A stretch of DNA of 64,000 nucleotides from Aidingimonas lacisalsi (GCF_008079445.1 NZ_VRYH01000002.1:1-64000); one strand, 5' to 3'; shown: positions 8,193-17,791, counted from the first letter of the stretch. Numbers and translations are program-made. The notes: generated from the sequence alone by a model not told the origin.

Positions 8193-8699
8193 TTAGAAGC
8201 GTATGCCTGCTGTCATCATGAGTCCGGCACCGCCGAAAACGAGTAGGTCCGTTTCCACGGGTCCCCAACGCGCGCCGATACCCGGCAGGATGGCAGGAGC
8301 AATGCCCAGGTCGTTGAGAGGAATCTTGTCTTCTTTGTCACCATCATAACCGCGCAGTAAGCCCGCCGTCAGTTTGGCATGCAATTCAAAATCATCGCTG
8401 GGTTGCCATAATGAAAATCGCTTGCCGCCGTAAAAGTACCAACTGGGTTGGTCAAAGGAGTTCTTGAACCAGGCGGTTCCCGCTAACCATTCATCCGGAT
8501 TGCGGAGTTCTATGCCGATCAGGTTCTGGTCTTCGGTATGTTCAGGGTCAGGGTCAAAATGCTCAGTATACAGGCTGGTCTGTACATACCAGTGGTCTAA
8601 CGTGAAATCCGGATAGGCCTGTGTCTGAGCTGCTGCCAACGTACTGATGACCGCTAGACAGCCGGTTGCTAAGCGTTTCATGGAGCATTGCCATGCCAT
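8193..8699 (-). CDS. Exported outer-membrane beta-barrel-like protein
   Basis: 168-aa protein with a cleavable signal peptide (MKRLATGCLAVISTLAAAQTQA region). The mature part is rich in aromatic residues in alternating strands: LDHWYVQTSLYTEHF, NPDEWLAGTAWFKNSFDQPSW, and a C-terminus ending in Phe (MMTAGIRF), as is common for outer-membrane barrels. Relatives in pseudomonads are sometimes labelled as a glycerol-3-phosphate transporter, which I would not trust. AAGGA eight bases before ATG 8699 supports this start; the Met at 8681 is the alternative. It begins 10 bases after the hisF stop, so it is probably the last gene of the his operon. Confidence 0.7.
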   Translation of the reverse strand: MAWQCSMKRLATGCLAVISTLAAAQTQAYPDFTLDHWYVQTSLYTEHFDPDPEHTEDQNLIGIELRNPDEWLAGTAWFKNSFDQPSWYFYGGKRFSLWQPSDDFELHAKLTAGLLRGYDGDKEDKIPLNDLGIAPAILPGIGARWGPVETDLLVFGGAGLMMTAGIRF

Positions 8700-8709
8700 G
8701 ATGATATCC

Positions 8710-9483
8710 TTAAAGCCGCATTTCGATCCCGTGCTCCGCCATGTAGCGCTTGGCGTCGGGAATGCTGTGCTCGCCGAAATGGAAAATGCTGGCCGCCAGT
8801 ACCGCATCAGCACCGCCTTCTTTCACGCCGGCCACTAAGTGGTCGAGGTTACCGACACCGCCTGAAGCGATCACCGGTACCGCAACAGCTTCAGAAATTG
8901 CATGTGTGAGGCCCAGGTCAAACCCTGCCTTGGTGCCGTCGCGGTCCATGCTGGTCAGCAACAATTCGCCCGCACCCAAGGCTACCATGTTTTGCGCCCA
9001 TTCGATGGCATCCAAACCAGTGGCATTGCGACCGCCGTGGGTGAAGATTTCCCAACGCGGGGCTTCACTCGATTGAGAGACTCGCTTGGCATCAATAGCG
9101 ACGACAATGCACTGACTGCCGAAGCGCTGCGCAGCTTCATACACGAAGTCGGGATCATGAACGGCAGCTGTATTGATCGAGACCTTGTCGGCACCGGCAT
9201 TCAACATGGTACGTATATCGTCACAGGTACGAATTCCGCCCCCCACTGTCAAAGGGATGAAGACTTCACCGGCGATACGTTCGACCATGTCAACGGTCGT
9301 GCCGCGATCTTCATGACTCGCGGTAATGTCGAGAAAGGTGATTTCATCTGCGCCCTGCTGATTGTATCGCTTGGCTATTTCCACCGGATCGCCGGCATCC
9401 CGAATGCCTACGAAGTTGACTCCTTTCACCACACGGCCGCCATCGACGTCCAGACAAGGGATGATACGCTTGGCCAGTCCCAT
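8710..9483 (-). CDS. hisF: Imidazole glycerol phosphate synthase, cyclase subunit
   Basis: 257-aa TIM barrel that condenses PRFAR with ammonia from HisH to give imidazole glycerol phosphate and AICAR. It opens with [19 protein letters not shown], with the catalytic Asp in PCLDVD, and has [36 protein letters not shown] (second catalytic Asp) and PVIASGGVG. Length is exact for the family. Only three bases separate it from the hisA stop, within the minus-strand his operon. Confidence 0.98.
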   Translation of the reverse strand: MGLAKRIIPCLDVDGGRVVKGVNFVGIRDAGDPVEIAKRYNQQGADEITFLDITASHEDRGTTVDMVERIAGEVFIPLTVGGGIRTCDDIRTMLNAGADKVSINTAAVHDPDFVYEAAQRFGSQCIVVAIDAKRVSQSSEAPRWEIFTHGGRNATGLDAIEWAQNMVALGAGELLLTSMDRDGTKAGFDLGLTHAISEAVAVPVIASGGVGNLDHLVAGVKEGGADAVLAASIFHFGEHSIPDAKRYMAEHGIEMRL

Positions 9484-9486
9484 GGT

Positions 9487-10239
9487 TCAGCTCCCACTCG
9501 TGGTCTGTGTTAATTCATCGCTTACGTGCTGGGCTTCCGAGATATCCAGACTGCCTTCATAGATGGCACGCCCCGTGATAGCTCCGAGAATGCCCTGGTC
9601 GGCGACCTTGGCCAGGGCGCGGATGTCATCAAGATGAGACACACCGCCTGAGGCGATCACGGGTAACCCCCCGATGCGAGCGAGTTCGGCGGTTGCCTCG
9701 ATATTAACCCCCTCCATCATTCCATCTCGCGCAATATCGGTATAGACAATCGACATCACACCATCATCAGCAAACTGCTGGGCCAGGTCGGTTGCCTTGA
9801 GTGCAGATACCTCGGCCCAGCCATCGGTTGCGACATAACCATCACGAGCATCGAGGCCGACGATGACATGGCCAGGAAACTTTCGACACATGTCTCTGAC
9901 GAAGGCAGGTTCCTTGACGGCTTGCGTGCCGATGATGACATAGGAAACACCGGCATCAAGATAATGGGCAATCGTGCTTTCGGAGCGGATGCCTCCCCCT
10001 ATCTGAATCGGCAAGTCCGGATAAGCCCGAGCAATAGCCGTTACCGCCTCGCCATTCACCGGTTTGCCCTCGAAGGCGCCATTGAGATCGACTAGATGAA
10101 GGCGCCGTGCACCAGCCTCCACCCAACGAGCGGCCATGGCCACGGGATCATCACCGTAGGTAGTGGCAGCATTCATTCGACCCTGCTTGAGGCGAACGCA
10201 CTTGCCGTCCTTGAGATCAATGGCAGGAATTACCAGCAT
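9487..10239 (-). CDS. hisA: Phosphoribosylformimino-AICAR ribotide isomerase
   Basis: 250-aa TIM barrel catalysing the Amadori rearrangement of ProFAR to PRFAR. Landmarks are [19 protein letters not shown] at the N-terminus with the catalytic Asp, [33 protein letters not shown] with the second Asp, and PVIASGGVS. The start at 10239 gives the family N-terminus; the frame stays open upstream to 10317 but the extra residues have no counterpart. It sits between hisH (74 bases upstream) and hisF. Confidence 0.98.
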   Translation of the reverse strand: MLVIPAIDLKDGKCVRLKQGRMNAATTYGDDPVAMAARWVEAGARRLHLVDLNGAFEGKPVNGEAVTAIARAYPDLPIQIGGGIRSESTIAHYLDAGVSYVIIGTQAVKEPAFVRDMCRKFPGHVIVGLDARDGYVATDGWAEVSALKATDLAQQFADDGVMSIVYTDIARDGMMEGVNIEATAELARIGGLPVIASGGVSHLDDIRALAKVADQGILGAITGRAIYEGSLDISEAQHVSDELTQTTSGS

Positions 10240-10313
10240 GTCGTATTCTCTTTGGTCCAGTGGACAGGATGATGTGAGATGTCGAAGTGTTTGGCAGATA
10301 GCGGTTGCGTGCC

Positions 10314-10955
10314 TCAAGGCTCCCAGTTGACAAAGTTTTCCAGTAAACGCAGACCGGCACCGGCACTTTTCTCGGGGTGGAACTGCACTGCAAAGACAGG
10401 CCCTCGGCCGATGGCTGCATGTACCTGGGCATCACCATACTCGGTCTTACCGAACACGGATGCATCCTCTGTCGCATCCACGTAGTAGCTGTGAACGAAA
10501 TAAAACCGCTCACCGTCATCGATTCCATCCCACAAGGGATGCGGGTGATATTGATGAACCCTGTTCCATCCCATGTGAGGTACCTTGAGCCGATGCCCCT
10601 GGCTATCACGTAAGTCATGCTTGAAGCGGCGTACCTTTCCGGGGATGAAGCCCAGGCAAGCAATGCCGTCGTTTTCTTCGCTATCGTCTAGCAGCATCTG
10701 CTCACCGACGCAGATACCCAGCAGCGGCTTCTCTGCATCGGCCAGCACTTCTTGAACCAAACCTTTGACTTCACTACGCTCCAGCTCGGCCATGCAGTCA
10801 CGAATGGCCCCCTGACCAGGCAGCACGAGGCGTGTTGCACCACGAATACGCCGTGCATCGCGTGTGACAACGACATGTTCATGTGTCACGTGCTCAAGTG
10901 CCTTGGCGACGGAATGAAGATTGCCCATTCCGTAGTCGATGACGGCAATGGTCAT
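10314..10955 (-). CDS. hisH: Imidazole glycerol phosphate synthase, amidotransferase subunit
   Basis: 213-aa class I glutaminase that channels ammonia to HisF. It begins [19 protein letters not shown] and holds the nucleophile in [11 protein letters not shown], with the Cys intact (contrast the protein at 6488-7174). It ends with [11 protein letters not shown], giving His and Glu of the triad. Third-to-last enzyme gene in hisB-hisH-hisA-hisF order. Confidence 0.98.
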   Translation of the reverse strand: MTIAVIDYGMGNLHSVAKALEHVTHEHVVVTRDARRIRGATRLVLPGQGAIRDCMAELERSEVKGLVQEVLADAEKPLLGICVGEQMLLDDSEENDGIACLGFIPGKVRRFKHDLRDSQGHRLKVPHMGWNRVHQYHPHPLWDGIDDGERFYFVHSYYVDATEDASVFGKTEYGDAQVHAAIGRGPVFAVQFHPEKSAGAGLRLLENFVNWEP

Positions 10956-10997
10956 GCGGACTCCTTGTTCATGGCAAAAGCATTCATATATGGCGAG

Positions 10998-11591
10998 TCA
11001 AAGACTGCCCTTGGTCGATGGCATCTGGCCGGTCATACGTGGATCGTTGTCAATCGCCACTCGTAATGCCCGACCGAAAGCCTTGAATATGGTCTCGGCC
11101 TGGTGGTGGGCATTGGAACCTTTAAGGTTGTCTATGTGTAGTGTGATCCGGGCATGGTTGGCCAGCCCCTGGAAGAACTCTTGAAATAGCTGGGTATCGA
11201 AACGACCAATCGCGGCACTCGTGAATTCGGCGTTCATAACGAGACCAGGGCGTCCGGAAAAGTCGATCACTACGCGTGATAGCGCCTCATCGAGAGGTAC
11301 ATAGGCGTGGCCGTAGCGGTAGATGCCGCGTTTGTCGCCAACCGCTTCGTCCAAGGCCTGACCCAATGTGATACCAATATCTTCTACTGTGTGATGATCG
11401 TCGATCTGCAAATCACCTTGGGCATCGATATCGAGGTCTATCAGACCATGACGAGCGACCTGGTCTAGCATATGCTCTAGAAACGGTACGCCGGTATCAC
11501 AGGTCAAATTTCCCTGTCCGTCGAGATCGATACCCACCGTGATCTGTGTCTCCCGGGTATTGCGGGTGACCTTGGCGGTACGCTCGGACAT
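10998..11591 (-). CDS. hisB: Imidazoleglycerol-phosphate dehydratase
   Basis: 197-aa monofunctional dehydratase, without the N-terminal histidinol-phosphatase domain of the enteric fusion. The two His-rich metal motifs are visible: [15 protein letters not shown] followed by [11 protein letters not shown], and [15 protein letters not shown] near the C-terminus. Two Met codons occur three codons apart; AGGAG abuts the first and is nine bases from the second, so 11591 is chosen. It is the first gene of the his operon. Confidence 0.97.
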   Translation of the reverse strand: MSERTAKVTRNTRETQITVGIDLDGQGNLTCDTGVPFLEHMLDQVARHGLIDLDIDAQGDLQIDDHHTVEDIGITLGQALDEAVGDKRGIYRYGHAYVPLDEALSRVVIDFSGRPGLVMNAEFTSAAIGRFDTQLFQEFFQGLANHARITLHIDNLKGSNAHHQAETIFKAFGRALRVAIDNDPRMTGQMPSTKGSL

Positions 11592-11689
11592 ACGGTACAT
11601 CTCCTGTACTTGGCGCTCTAACAGCGAACGGGTGGTTCATGCCCTCGACGCTAGGTGATCGCGATTCATCGACCGGATGTCCAGGGTAG

Positions 11690-11730
11690 AGGAACTATTA
11701 TAGAGAATCGTAACCCCCATCCGCTACAAT
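11690..11730. promoter_or_regulatory. Divergent promoter region of hisB and the PanM-like gene
   Basis: TATAAT appears on the minus strand (complement of 11697-11702), about 105 bases before hisB. TACAAT appears on the plus strand near 11723. Neither has a convincing -35 hexamer at 17 bases, so only the two -10-like elements are reported. Confidence 0.3.
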
Positions 11731-11779
11731 GCGGCTAGAACTGGCGACGATTAGCCGTTGCGCCCACGGAGACATGCGA

Positions 11780-12232
11780 ATGCCGGTCACGCTTTACCGG
11801 GTCGATCATGCCATTTGGGCTGCAGACGCTCAGGTGGCTTGTGGATTGTCACGCATTTATGCCGATGCGCCACCAGATCGCTTACCTCAGCCGTCGGGTG
11901 TATTCGTTGAAATGCATTTGCGGGCTGGAGGGGTGTTCTATTGTGCTCGCTTCAATGCACGGTTGCTGGGTGCTGTCGCAGCCCGTGTTGATGATGAGGA
12001 GTGGTGGTTATCGCATATGTGCGTGCGCAAGACAACACGGCGACGAGGTGTCGGTTCTCGTATGCTTGCCCTGGTGGCAGCGGCGGCAGCCCAAGAAGGC
12101 TGTGTGATACGAGTTCATGCGGCGTCGTTGATGATGGGTGACCAACTGTTGCTGTCTCGACTTGGCTATCGCCTCGTGGCGGGTGGTGACCATTTCGAAT
12201 TGAATCCGCTGCCATCTCATGGAGGACATTGA
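11780..12232 (+). CDS. panM: PanM/PanZ-like GNAT protein
   Basis: 150-aa GNAT-fold protein. The stretch YCARFNARLLGAV followed by MCVRKTTRRRGVGSRML closely resembles the PanZ/PanM core, including the acetyl-CoA pyrophosphate loop (RRGVGS). In E. coli PanM binds acetyl-CoA and triggers self-cleavage of aspartate decarboxylase PanD, tying pantothenate synthesis to CoA status. panD is not in this window. The N-terminal half is longer than in E. coli (127 aa). GGAG at 11768-11771 is eight bases from ATG 11780, preferred over the Met at 11774. Its stop overlaps the next start (TGATG). A general N-acetyltransferase remains possible. Confidence 0.65.
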   Translation: MPVTLYRVDHAIWAADAQVACGLSRIYADAPPDRLPQPSGVFVEMHLRAGGVFYCARFNARLLGAVAARVDDEEWWLSHMCVRKTTRRRGVGSRMLALVAAAAAQEGCVIRVHAASLMMGDQLLLSRLGYRLVAGGDHFELNPLPSHGGH

Positions 12233-14565
12233 TGAGAGCGTTGTTACGTACGCTGTTGGCCGTGATCGGCGTTCTAGGATTGGTGATGCTGGGCGCGGTG
12301 GTTTATGTCACGACATTTTTCGATCCCAATGATCTGAAACCCCGACTCGTGGAGGTCGTGCGAGAACACTCCGGCTTGGAGCTCACTCTGGATGGACCAT
12401 TATCCTGGTCGTTCTATCCACGTCTAGGCGTCAGTGTGCAAGAAGCAGAAGCCCGTCTGCCCGATCAGGAGACCGATGAGGCATTCATGGCCTTCAGCCA
12501 GGCCGAGGTAAGTCTGGCGTTTGCCCCTTTGTTGTCTGGAGAGATTGCTATTGATGGTCTCACTATCGATGGCATGCGGCTCAATCTGGCCCGAAACGAC
12601 AAAGGGCAAGGCAACTGGGAGGCTTTCCTCGAGCGGTTGGGCGAGCGCAGCGAAGATGCCGAGGCCGCCTTGGCACCGGCATCGTCCGGTCCCAACCCTG
12701 ATGAACAGGGAGGTATGGCAGTGGCACTGGACATAGCCAGCGTCAGGCTACGTGAGGGTGAAGTTCGCTTCAGTGACGAAATGCACGATCGCCATTGGGA
12801 TATCACCGGGGTGGATGTCAGCGGTTCCAATGTCAACCCGGCATCCGCGTTTCCGTTGAGCACGACATTTCATCTCGATGCTTATGAAGGTGCTGAACGA
12901 CCCGGCGATGAGAGCGATGCTGTCCCCTATCTGAGCAGCGATGTGTCCTTCGATAGTCACGTGCGCCTCGGGTTGGCCGACGATCGCTATGAGTTCAGTG
13001 AACTTGTGCTGAAAACCGACACGGCATTCACAGAGTTGGAAGATCGACGGCAGCAACTGACCCTATCACTAGGTGATTTTGTCGCCGAACTCGATGAGCA
13101 GCGCTATCAGGCAGAGGACGGCCAGGTGAGTGCGAGTCTCAATCATCCCGCTTGGGGTGACAGTGCCATGCCTCTGACCTTGAATTTCGATGGTGAAGCT
13201 GACCTGAAGGAACAAACCGCTCGAATCAGTCAGTGGCAACTTACCGGTGAGGATAATCTGGATCTCGGTGGGCACTTGCTGGTCAGCGATCTGCTCGGAG
13301 ACATGCACTATAGTGGCCAGCTCAGTCTGGCGCCGATGTCTCTGCGCCCGTGGCTTGAGCGATTCGATGCATTGCCCAGCATGGCCAGTGAGGACGCCTT
13401 GAGCGATGTGACTCTGACTAGTCCGCTGCGGGGGAATACCCGAGAGATCATGCTGAGTAGCCTGACACTGGCGATGGATGATAGCACTTTCACCGGGCAT
13501 CTGAATGCGGGGCTGACCGGCGAATTGCTCGATTTCGAACTCACTGGTGATACGCTAAATCTTGACGCCTATCTGCCTCCTCCCGAGCAGGCAGGAGAAC
13601 GGGAGGAAGAGGCTATGCTTGGCGTGCCGGGAGTAACCGCCGCCTATGCCCAAGACAATGAGTCGCAAGCCGGGTTGTTGCCGACAGCCTGGCTCGCTTC
13701 CCTGACGCTGAATGGTGAGTTGAGTCTCGACCATCTCGATATGTTCGGCATGTCTCTCGATGACGCAGAACTGGTGCTCCAGGGAGAGGATGGGCGTCAT
13801 CAGCTCGAACGCCTCGAGGCAACCTTGTATGGCGGGACGTTGTCGGCCACCGGGGACCTGGGGTTGCAGGATAGTCTGCCACGTTGGCGCCTGGAGCCGC
13901 GTCTCGACGGTGTGCAAGTGGACTCACTCTATCAGGCGTTGATGGATACCGAATCTCCGTTGCGCGGACGTCTCGACCTTTCAGGAGAGTTGACGACTCA
14001 AGGTAATGCCATGCCTTTGCTGCGGCGAAACCTCAATGGCATTCTTGAAACTCGCATCAATGACGGGGCCGTGCTCGACACGAATGTGTCTAGAGAGCTT
14101 TGTAGTATTGCCGCCAGTCTTGAGGGCGAGGAAATGACGCGCGACTGGCATACAGATACTCGCTTCGATCGGGCTCAAGCGAGTTTCGAGATTCGTGACG
14201 GTGTCGCATACAACGATGATCTGGATGTCGCGATTCCGGGGATCACGATCGGAGGAGAAGGCGAATTGAATCTCGAGACGCAGCGTTTCGATTACAACGC
14301 TGCAGCACGGTTTGCCGATACCGCCGATGCGGCATGCGATGTCAATCCTCGCCTGGAGCGTGTACCGGTGCCGGTGAGATGTGAAGGTGAACTCGGCGGA
14401 GTACCAAGTGAGTGGTGTCGTTTCGATCGTGATGCGTTCGTGGAGTCGATTGGTAACCTGGCACGAGATGAAGCCATTGATCGAGCAAGCGAAGAGATCC
14501 GTGATCGGCTAGGCAATGAAGGTGCCGGGGAACTCGAAGACGCATTGCGTGGTCTGTTTGATTGA
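12232..14565 (+). CDS. AsmA family protein
   Basis: 777-aa envelope protein. One N-terminal membrane helix (LLAVIGVLGLVMLGAVVYVTTFF, anchored in the inner membrane) is followed by a large periplasmic beta-rich region. It has the AsmA N-terminal pattern FDPNDLKPRLVEVV, SGLELTLDGPLSWSFYPRLGVSV and WEAFLERL, and the C-terminal AsmA_2 region around LRGRLDLSGEL and NLNGILETRINDGAVLDTNVSRELC. AsmA-like proteins are thought to help move phospholipids to the outer membrane. The sequence is acidic. GGAGG at 12221-12225 fixes the ATG at 12232; the TTG before it is not needed. Coupled to the PanM-like gene by one-base overlap. Confidence 0.85.
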   Translation: MRALLRTLLAVIGVLGLVMLGAVVYVTTFFDPNDLKPRLVEVVREHSGLELTLDGPLSWSFYPRLGVSVQEAEARLPDQETDEAFMAFSQAEVSLAFAPLLSGEIAIDGLTIDGMRLNLARNDKGQGNWEAFLERLGERSEDAEAALAPASSGPNPDEQGGMAVALDIASVRLREGEVRFSDEMHDRHWDITGVDVSGSNVNPASAFPLSTTFHLDAYEGAERPGDESDAVPYLSSDVSFDSHVRLGLADDRYEFSELVLKTDTAFTELEDRRQQLTLSLGDFVAELDEQRYQAEDGQVSASLNHPAWGDSAMPLTLNFDGEADLKEQTARISQWQLTGEDNLDLGGHLLVSDLLGDMHYSGQLSLAPMSLRPWLERFDALPSMASEDALSDVTLTSPLRGNTREIMLSSLTLAMDDSTFTGHLNAGLTGELLDFELTGDTLNLDAYLPPPEQAGEREEEAMLGVPGVTAAYAQDNESQAGLLPTAWLASLTLNGELSLDHLDMFGMSLDDAELVLQGEDGRHQLERLEATLYGGTLSATGDLGLQDSLPRWRLEPRLDGVQVDSLYQALMDTESPLRGRLDLSGELTTQGNAMPLLRRNLNGILETRINDGAVLDTNVSRELCSIAASLEGEEMTRDWHTDTRFDRAQASFEIRDGVAYNDDLDVAIPGITIGGEGELNLETQRFDYNAAARFADTADAACDVNPRLERVPVPVRCEGELGGVPSEWCRFDRDAFVESIGNLARDEAIDRASEEIRDRLGNEGAGELEDALRGLFD

Positions 14566-14587
14566 GCATCATTGAAAGCCAGTCCCT

Positions 14588-14616
14588 GCGCCGACATCCC
14601 TGTCGGCGCTTTTTTT
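14588..14616 (+). terminator. Intrinsic terminator after asmA-like gene
   Basis: A perfect nine-base stem GCGCCGACA / TGTCGGCGC (14588-14596 with 14601-14609), TCCC loop, then seven T. It ends the panM-asmA unit; mutY begins 15 bases later. Confidence 0.95.
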
Positions 14617-14630
14617 AGCATGAGTGTTTA

Positions 14631-15725
14631 ATGAACGACTTGCATGACATAGACCTGACGCCAAGCCAGTTTCAGCACCGGTTGTTAGCTTGGTATGAAC
14701 GTCATGGACGCAAAACCCTGCCTTGGCAGTATGACAGAACTCCCTATCGTGTCTGGGTATCAGAAATCATGCTGCAGCAGACGCAGGTGGCGACAGTGAT
14801 CCCGTATTATGAGCGTTTCATGGAGCGTTTCCCGGATGTGCAAGCGCTGGCTGAAGCATCGTTGGATGAAGTGCTCCATCTATGGACTGGCCTGGGTTAC
14901 TACGCTCGTGGACGGAATCTGCACAAGGCGGCGCGTGTCATTGTGGAGTCGTATGGCGGCGAGTTTCCCGTACATAGCCTGGATGCCATGGCGTCTCTAC
15001 CTGGGATTGGCCGCTCGACAGCCGGTGCGATCATCAGCTTGAGCACCGGCCAGCGAGCAGTCATTCTTGATGGTAACGTCAAACGTGTCCTGGCGCGCCT
15101 GCACGCAGTGGAAGGCTGGCCAGGGCGGACGGCGGTTGAACGGACGTTATGGCAACTGGCCGAGCGCTATACGCCTGACGAGTGCCTGCCGGAGTATTCC
15201 CAGGCGATGATGGATTTGGGGGCCATGCTGTGCTCGCGCGGCAAGCCTAGTTGCCTGCTATGCCCCTTCGAGGACGTATGTAACGCCCACGCTATGGGAC
15301 AGGAACGCCGCTTCCCCGGATCCAAGCCCAAAAAGCGATTGCCGGAACGGCAGACGCTTATGCTGCTGCTGCGAGATGGCAACGGGCGAGTGTATCTCGA
15401 AAAACGCCCGGGGACCGGCATCTGGGGCGGACTCTGGTGCTTTCCTCAGTTTGATGATATGGCCTCGCTCCAGGACTGGCTGGTGAGCCATGCTGACGGG
15501 GCGACGGTGAAAGACACGTGGTCGGTGTTTACGCATACGTTCAGTCACTTTCGACTCTCGGTCACGCCTGTGACGGCTTTCTCATCATCGGCAGTCTCCG
15601 TGAATGAAGGTGGTGCATGCTGGTACGATCCGAGCCATCCTCCCAACCTCGGTTTGGCGGCGCCGGTCAAGGCGTTGCTCGAAATCCTGACGCCGTATGC
15701 CGTATCATCAACCTCCACTCGATAG
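14631..15725 (+). CDS. mutY: A/G-specific adenine DNA glycosylase
   Basis: 364-aa base-excision enzyme that removes adenine opposite 8-oxoguanine. The N-terminal catalytic domain has [24 protein letters not shown] with the catalytic Glu, the helix-hairpin-helix [12 protein letters not shown] and the lysine-less active Asp region [13 protein letters not shown]. The 4Fe-4S cluster is [17 protein letters not shown] (Cys spacing 6-2-5). The C-terminal domain is Nudix-like for 8-oxoG recognition. No good ribosome site is seen before ATG 14631. It is followed by yggX, the usual partner. Confidence 0.97.
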   Translation: MNDLHDIDLTPSQFQHRLLAWYERHGRKTLPWQYDRTPYRVWVSEIMLQQTQVATVIPYYERFMERFPDVQALAEASLDEVLHLWTGLGYYARGRNLHKAARVIVESYGGEFPVHSLDAMASLPGIGRSTAGAIISLSTGQRAVILDGNVKRVLARLHAVEGWPGRTAVERTLWQLAERYTPDECLPEYSQAMMDLGAMLCSRGKPSCLLCPFEDVCNAHAMGQERRFPGSKPKKRLPERQTLMLLLRDGNGRVYLEKRPGTGIWGGLWCFPQFDDMASLQDWLVSHADGATVKDTWSVFTHTFSHFRLSVTPVTAFSSSAVSVNEGGACWYDPSHPPNLGLAAPVKALLEILTPYAVSSTSTR

Positions 15726-15740
15726 TCAGGAGCCTGTGTC

Positions 15741-16013
15741 ATGTCTCGGACCGTATTCTGCCGCAAGTATCAGCAAGAGATGGAGGCATTGGCCTTTCCG
15801 CCATTACCGGGCAAGAAAGGCCAGGAAATCCAAGCCAATGTTTCTAAGCAAGCCTGGGAAGAGTGGCAAGCTCTGCAGACACGGCTGATCAATGAAAAGC
15901 ACCTCAACATGCTGGACCCGACATCCAGAGAGTACCTGATGGAACAGATGGAACGTTTCCTGAACAATCAGGAGACCGACCAGGCAGAAGGCTATGTGCC
16001 GCCTAGCGAGTAA
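15741..16013 (+). CDS. yggX: Probable Fe(2+)-trafficking protein YggX
   Basis: 90-aa cytosolic protein linked to protection of iron-sulfur clusters from oxidative damage. It begins [16 protein letters not shown] and has [30 protein letters not shown] and LMEQMERFL, all family landmarks, with Cys7 conserved. AGGAG precedes the ATG. It directly follows mutY (15 bases), the conserved mutY-yggX order. Confidence 0.96.
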   Translation: MSRTVFCRKYQQEMEALAFPPLPGKKGQEIQANVSKQAWEEWQALQTRLINEKHLNMLDPTSREYLMEQMERFLNNQETDQAEGYVPPSE

Positions 16014-16051
16014 CCCCCGATGTGATCGGGCATCTTTTTGAATTGGAAGCC

Positions 16052-16080
16052 TTGACGGGGTCACGCCTTTCTAGTTAAAT
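16052..16080 (+). promoter_or_regulatory. Strong sigma-70 promoter of tRNA cluster
   Basis: TTGACG (16052-16057), a 17-base spacer, and TTAAAT (16075-16080), followed by a GC-rich discriminator (ACGCGCC). This is the pattern of growth-rate-controlled stable-RNA promoters. The first tRNA starts 17 bases later. Confidence 0.8.
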
Positions 16081-16096
16081 ACGCGCCGTTGGCAGC

Positions 16097-16172
16097 GGCC
16101 AGATAGCTCAGTCGGTAGAGCAGTGGATTGAAAATCCTCGTGTCGGCGGTTCGATTCCGTCTCTGGCCACCA
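16097..16172 (+). tRNA. tRNA-Phe (GAA)
   Basis: 76 bases with a seven-pair acceptor stem GGCCAGA/TCTGGCC, TAGCTCAGTCGGTAGAGC D arm, anticodon GAA in the loop TTGAAAA, GGTTCGATTCC T arm and encoded CCA. Confidence 0.97.
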
Positions 16173-16178
16173 CAATGC

Positions 16179-16253
16179 TGGGGTATAGCCAAGCGGTAAG
16201 GCACTGGTTTTTGGTATCAGCATGCGCAGGTTCGAATCCTGCTACCCCAGCCA
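16179..16253 (+). tRNA. tRNA-Gln (TTG)
   Basis: 75 bases with acceptor TGGGGTA/TACCCCA, GCCAAGCGGTAAGGC D arm, anticodon stem CTGGT/ATCAG around loop TTTTGGT (anticodon TTG), T arm GGTTCGAATCC and encoded CCA. Only six bases separate it from tRNA-Phe. Confidence 0.96.
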
Positions 16254-16281
16254 AGCCAACATATATGGCAAGTGTTGATAT

Positions 16282-16357
<76 letters not shown>

Positions 16358-16394
16358 TCGAAAAGATGCGCTAAATCAACGGATTGCAAGATAC

Positions 16395-16426
16395 CAAAAC
16401 CGCCCATCGAGGCGGTTTTGTTGTTT
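16395..16426 (+). terminator. Terminator of tRNA-Phe-Gln-Thr cluster
   Basis: CAAAACCGCC (16395-16404) pairs perfectly with GGCGGTTTTG (16411-16420) around CATCGA, with TTGTTT after it. Confidence 0.88.
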
Positions 16427-16698
16427 GTGCATAGATTATCTACGTAGATTGTGACCTTATTCATCCGCGCCTGGCCATGGCACCAACGGACGCTTAGCTC
16501 GTAGACGCCCATCATCCCCCTGACCTGTGGCCGCTGGCGTAGGCGGTGTCGTTGAGGTCGGGGGAATTCCCCCCGCACGACGACCATGATTTTGGCCTGA
16601 TCGACGATGACATCGAGCAGCACAATATCGGGCCTGGGACAGTGGTTGATCGTTGGCCCAGTTGAAACGCGATGCTGATGACGCCGAGTCAGTTCGGC
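16427..16698. other. Intergenic stretch, no convincing gene
   Basis: No reading frame here has a ribosome site and family resemblance together. On the minus strand one frame near 16610-16640 reads PDIVLLDV, the style of a response-regulator phosphoacceptor strand, but it has no flanking receiver-domain sequence and no start; at most it is a relic. Confidence 0.3.
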
Positions 16699-17166
16699 TC
16701 ACTCAACACCTTCAAAGGCCTGCTCGATGAATGCTTCGAGTGTGGCGGCTTCCAGAATCTCAATGGAGAAATGCCCAAAGCGCTTCGGAAGCCACAGTAT
16801 ACGGCTCCCCACTGGGGAGCTGAGGTCATCGCGCTGAATGGGCTGGCCATGCTCATCCTCGGGTTGGACGCCGGCGGCGACCAACTCGTCATAGACGGCG
16901 TCGATATCAGGTGTCGAGTAGCAGTGCCGATAGATGACACCAGGACCTTGTTGGTCCATCAGTTCCTTGAGATTGCCGGCGATGGGCTGAACCAGCATGA
17001 ATCGTTCCACACCGAACTTCACGATGGCATAGCGGACGTGCAGCCCACCTCTGTTCCAAACGATAGTGTTGGAAATCGAGGCCTTGAACACGTCGGCGTA
17101 ATACGCGCATGCCTCTTCAAGATCCTCGACCAGCACATCAATGTGACTGAATTTCAAGTCCATCAT
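16699..17166 (-). CDS. VOC (glyoxalase/dioxygenase) superfamily protein
   Basis: 155-aa protein with the two-module VOC fold: FSHIDVLVEDLEEACAYYADVF at the N-terminus (metal His in FSHID) and the second module beginning around residue 78, with IYRHCYSTPDIDAVYDEL and ending FGHFSIEILEA. It resembles methylmalonyl-CoA epimerases and lactoylglutathione lyases in layout, but the substrate cannot be told. Two Met codons are adjacent; GGGGAT lies just upstream. It is flanked by tRNA genes on the other strand and is the only protein gene between them. Confidence 0.75.
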   Translation of the reverse strand: MMDLKFSHIDVLVEDLEEACAYYADVFKASISNTIVWNRGGLHVRYAIVKFGVERFMLVQPIAGNLKELMDQQGPGVIYRHCYSTPDIDAVYDELVAAGVQPEDEHGQPIQRDDLSSPVGSRILWLPKRFGHFSIEILEAATLEAFIEQAFEGVE

Positions 17167-17438
17167 TCATCCCCATGGTCGTTCCAGCAAGTACCTAGCC
17201 GCACTGGATCGTTTGGATGATCTCCGCTTCATCTACCGAGGCGCGATCAGCCCGGTACTCCAATGTGTAGGCCATACCGGGGCGTTTCATCCTGACGGCG
17301 CCCGCCCCGCTTTCCTCCTCTAGACGTTCGCTTATCGCCTCCGTGTAGGCAGCGCTGGACTTGTTGCGCTCCGCAAGCATCATCCGACGGGTTCATGGTG
17401 GGCGGCTCCGGCGCCTCATTACGGGGGCTTCTCTCGAC
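17167..17438. other. Intergenic stretch upstream of tRNA-Thr(CGT)
   Basis: A 62-codon minus-strand frame (17195-17383) fills most of this gap. Its sequence, including AYTLEYRADRASVDEAEIIQ, matches nothing I know and it has no good ribosome site, so I do not call it a gene. No repeat or hairpin stands out. Confidence 0.3.
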
Positions 17439-17467
17439 TTGCTGAGCGTGCTTGCGATCCGTAATAT
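17439..17467 (+). promoter_or_regulatory. Promoter of tRNA-Thr(CGT)
   Basis: TTGCTG (17439-17444), 17-base spacer, TAATAT (17462-17467). The tRNA 5' end is 10 bases further on. Confidence 0.7.
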
Positions 17468-17477
17468 CGATTTTCCC

Positions 17478-17553
<76 letters not shown>

Positions 17554-17742
17554 TGCCTGTTCATTGATATTGGTCAGTTAGCCCCAAATGAACAAAGATA
17601 ACATTGCCCTTCGTCGTGGCGAGATAGAGTCCTCATCCATTCTAAGATATCCTCTGGTGCGCACTGGGCGCCATGACGTGGTATCGTCGTCCACTAGGTC
17701 GCTCGGCAGTGTGTCTGGGGTGCGCTAAACTAACATCTGCTT

Positions 17743-17772
17743 CGATGGGCGGCCGAAAGGTCGCCTTCATCG
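17743..17772 (+). other. Hairpin with GAAA tetraloop upstream of FAH gene
   Basis: CGATG-GGCGGCC-GAAA-GGTCGCC-TT-CATCG: twelve pairs (one G-T) closed by a GNRA-type loop with a two-base bulge, ending 19 bases before the FAH-family start codon. No T run follows, so it is not a standard terminator. Confidence 0.5.
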
Positions 17773-17791
17773 TGTCGGGGAGAGTATCGCG

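Noticed and set aside
16457..16702. Minus-strand frames between the tRNA cluster and the VOC gene, one reading PDIVLLDV like a response regulator
   Set aside because: Eight residues are too few; the rest of a receiver domain is missing in every frame and no start is present.
17195..17383. Minus-strand 62-codon frame upstream of tRNA-Thr(CGT)
   Set aside because: No good ribosome site, no recognisable family, and it fills ordinary intergenic space next to a tRNA promoter.
17589..17729. 46-codon plus-strand frame beginning MNKDNIALRRG
   Set aside because: No ribosome site and no resemblance to a known peptide; likely chance.
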